Source of the DNA: Stenotrophomonas maltophilia
GTDB lineage: Bacteria; Pseudomonadota; Gammaproteobacteria; Xanthomonadales; Xanthomonadaceae
NCBI RefSeq assembly: GCF_023518235.1
Contig: NZ_CP090423.1
Coordinates: 3,985,001 to 4,049,000 of the forward strand
Direction: 5' to 3'
Length of the DNA stretch: 64,000 bases
In this document: positions 62,342-64,000 of the stretch, piece by piece
Layout: each line of letters begins with the position of its first letter
Numbering within the stretch: position 1 is the first letter of the stretch
Position numbers and translations under genes: made by a program
The notes under the pieces: model-generated
Database searches by the model: none
Told to the model about the DNA's origin: nothing
What the model saw: only the letters and a program-made list of their open reading frames with translations

Positions 62342-62440
62342 GGAGTTCCTGGACGAGCACGCGCGTTCGGCCGGCATCCAGGAGGCGAGGCGCTACGGGT
62401 AGGGGAAGGGCGGGCAGGCCGTCCTGGCACCACCGGAAAC

Positions 62441-62485
62441 GAAAGAAATGGTAATACGAACTATTCCTATTTACAAATCATGAAC
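62441..62485 (-). promoter_or_regulatory. AT-rich putative promoter, possibly Fur-controlled
   Basis: A short AT-rich island, including GGTAATACGAACTATTCC, lies about 100 bases upstream of the siderophore receptor. It matches a Fur box only loosely (about half of the 19-base consensus), but such a site is expected for this gene class. Confidence 0.3.
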
Positions 62486-62517
62486 GAACCGGCTGGTTGT
62501 TCATGCGGGCAGGTGGG

Positions 62518-63069
62518 TCAGCGCAGCAGCGGCAGCGGGTCGCGTGCGCCGTCGGCGCCGTAGATGCCCCAGTGCAGGTGGGGCGGCGTGCCCCTGGCGT
62601 TGCCGCTGTCGCCGACCTGTCCGAGCAGGTCACCGGCCTGCACCACCTGGCCGCGCGCCAGGCCCTCGGCCCAGTTCTCCAGATGCGCGTAGTAGTAGCG
62701 TTCGCGGGCCGGACCGATGACCCACACCTGGCGGCCGCCCAGCCCTCCATCGCGCACATCAGCGATGACGCCGGCCGTGGCACTGCGCACCGGTGTACCG
62801 CGCCTGGCGAAGATGTCGATGCCGGCGTGCGAGCGGTCACCACCGCGTGGTGCGCCGAAGGTGTCGGCGATCTGGCTTGGGCGTATGCCGTCCACCGGTA
62901 CCGGCAGGTGCGTGGCGGCCGGCATCTGCGAAAGCGACCAGAGCATGCGCGGTGCGGCCGCCCACGGGCTGTTCCACAGCGCCACCGCGGCAACGATGGC
63001 ACTGGCCAGGAACAGGCCGCGCAGCAGCCAGCGGCGCAGGCGACGGGCGGGGGAGGTGGTTGTGCTCAT
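62518..63069 (-). CDS. M23-family peptidase (LytM-like)
   Basis: The 183-residue protein has an N-terminal membrane anchor (LLRGLFLASAIVAAVALW) and a periplasmic M23 domain. Zinc motifs are present: HAGIDIFARRGTPV (HxxxD) and PPHLHWGIY (HxH). These zinc metallopeptidases cut peptidoglycan crosslinks or activate amidases. Two SMAG repeats separate it from the Lrp gene upstream; the siderophore receptor lies downstream. Confidence 0.9.
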   Translation of the reverse strand: MSTTTSPARRLRRWLLRGLFLASAIVAAVALWNSPWAAAPRMLWSLSQMPAATHLPVPVDGIRPSQIADTFGAPRGGDRSHAGIDIFARRGTPVRSATAGVIADVRDGGLGGRQVWVIGPARERYYYAHLENWAEGLARGQVVQAGDLLGQVGDSGNARGTPPHLHWGIYGADGARDPLPLLR

Positions 63070-63080
63070 GGCTTTTGATT

Positions 63081-63148
63081 GTAGAGTCGAGCCATGCTCG
63101 ATGGCTGTCGCCTTGCGGTCCCACAGCAGTCGAGCAAGCTCGACTCTA
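63081..63148. repeat. Pair of SMAG-like palindromes
   Basis: GTAGAGTCGAGCCATGCTCGA and CAGTCGAGCAAGCTCGACTC with TAC are placed in opposite orientation, 20 bases apart, between two minus-strand genes. Confidence 0.8.
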
Positions 63149-63628
63149 CGGGTGTGGTAGCAGCGGCACCTCGAAGCTGCGCTTCAGCGTGCCCAGCGCC
63201 ACCGACGTACGGAAGCGCTCGATGTTGTCATCGGCGCCGAACAGGCGTTCGGTGATCGCCTCGTACTCTTCCATCGACGCGGCTGAAAGCAGCAGCAGGA
63301 AGTCGCCATCACCGGTGATCGAGTAGCACTGCTGCACGGCCGGGTCGTCCTGTACGCGGCGCTTGAACGGCGCTACGTGTTCACGCTGCTCGCTGACCAC
63401 ACGCACCTCGACGATGATGGTCAGCGGCCGCCCGACCTTCGCCGCGGCGACCACGGCCACATTGGCGGCGATCACCCCGCTGTCCTGCAGGCGCTTGATC
63501 CGCCGTTGCACGGCCGGGGTGGACAGGTGCACGACCTCGGCGATTTCGCGTTGCGGCAGGGTGTTGTCCCGCTGCAGCAGGTCGAGGATGGCGCGGTCGA
63601 AACTGTCGAGCAGGGGGGCGGTGGCCAT
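63146..63628 (-). CDS. Lrp/AsnC-family transcriptional regulator
   Basis: The 160-residue regulator has an N-terminal helix-turn-helix (LDSFDRAILDLLQRDNTLPQ, then LSTPAVQRRIKRLQDSGVI) and a C-terminal RAM/ACT ligand domain (VQQCYSITGDGDFLLLLSA). It diverges from an amino-acid-exporter-like gene whose start is 73 bases away, a common arrangement in which the regulator senses an amino acid and controls the exporter. The start at MATAPL was chosen by family; the open frame extends 20 codons upstream. Confidence 0.93.
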   Translation of the reverse strand: MATAPLLDSFDRAILDLLQRDNTLPQREIAEVVHLSTPAVQRRIKRLQDSGVIAANVAVVAAAKVGRPLTIIVEVRVVSEQREHVAPFKRRVQDDPAVQQCYSITGDGDFLLLLSAASMEEYEAITERLFGADDNIERFRTSVALGTLKRSFEVPLLPHP

Positions 63629-63700
63629 GGTGAGCAGAAGTTGCACGAACAGGCTGTCAATTGAGCCAAGTGCTCGGCCCTGGCGCAATAGACTTTGCGC

Positions 63701-64000
63701 ATGCAGACCTCACGACTTGCGCCGATGTTGCCGGCGCTGGCGGTGCTCGGCTCGGTCACCTCGCTGGCCATCGGCACCTCCTACGCAAAACAGCTGTTTC
63801 CGCTGATCGGCGCGCAGGGCACCAGCGCGCTGCGCGTGGGCTTTTCGGCGCTGTTGCTGCTGCTGTTCTGGCGGCCGTGGCGCTGGAAGACCCGCCGCCC
63901 GGATGCGATCACCATCCTGCGCTACGGGCTGACCCTGGGCCTGATGAACCTGCTGTTCTACATGGCGCTGCGCACGATTCCGTTCGGCATTGCGGTGGCC
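63701..64000 (+). CDS. rhtA: EamA/RhtA-like exporter, N-terminal part (cut by window edge)
   Basis: One hundred residues are visible from the ATG at 63701. They contain at least three membrane segments and the start MLPALAVLGSVTSLAIGTSY, then GTSALRVGFSALLLLLFWRPWRWK. This resembles RhtA (threonine/homoserine exporter) and related EamA proteins. The divergent Lrp-type regulator supports an amino-acid export role. The gene continues past the window. Confidence 0.8.
   Translation, partial: MQTSRLAPMLPALAVLGSVTSLAIGTSYAKQLFPLIGAQGTSALRVGFSALLLLLFWRPWRWKTRRPDAITILRYGLTLGLMNLLFYMALRTIPFGIAVA

Overview
The window is high-GC chromosomal DNA from a gammaproteobacterium of the Xanthomonadaceae, most likely Stenotrophomonas maltophilia or a close relative. 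The evidence is the coding style (GC-rich third positions), the gene content (a Xanthomonas-type N-acetylglucosamine locus, several TonB-dependent receptors, many envelope enzymes) and short GTAG-type palindromic repeats like the SMAG elements described for S. maltophilia, which sit between many genes here. No rRNA, tRNA, CRISPR array or insertion sequence was found.

Layout. 1-6651: an envelope and lipoate block (end of mltB, rlpA, a PBP5-like carboxypeptidase, an LpxR-like lipid A deacylase on the minus strand, then ybeD-lipB-lipA). 6970-14000: tail-specific protease prc, a DUF2242 lipoprotein with an unrecognised exported partner, a short 6-phosphogluconate dehydrogenase, a Gfo/Idh/MocA oxidoreductase and a BON-domain protein. 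14195-17965: a three-gene phosphorelay (PAS histidine kinase, single-domain receiver, receiver-kinase-receiver hybrid). 18037-21795: an isolated Anbu-type proteasome homologue, folK, a pteridine reductase, a MidA-like methyltransferase and a VanZ-like protein.

21878-34194: a complete-looking chitin-oligosaccharide/GlcNAc utilisation locus. A GH20 hexosaminidase, a TonB-dependent receptor and a glucokinase-family kinase lie on the minus strand; nagP, the LacI-type regulator nagQ, nagB-II, nagA and a NagX-like acyltransferase lie on the plus strand. The divergent control region carries several palindromes that look like regulator operators. 34419-40233: an autotransporter, a small hypothetical gene beside an unusual interleaved inverted-repeat region, an S41 peptidase with a zinc-ribbon membrane protein, and an SseB-like protein.

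40484-52912 is the most striking part: an orphan type VI secretion island. VgrG and a DUF4123 adaptor precede a full-length VasX-like (predicted pore-forming) effector and its membrane immunity gene. Two further effector C-terminal modules without secretion N-termini follow, each with its own immunity gene, then a decayed immunity tail and a fourth, orphan immunity gene. Near-identical effector cores upstream and a conserved immunity tail downstream frame divergent, lower-GC specificity segments. This looks like a recombination-fed store of alternative toxin-immunity cassettes.

52956-64000: cca, slt, a lone ExbD/TolR-like gene, a large TonB-dependent receptor, a siderophore-type receptor, an M23 peptidase, an Lrp-family regulator and the start of an RhtA/EamA exporter.
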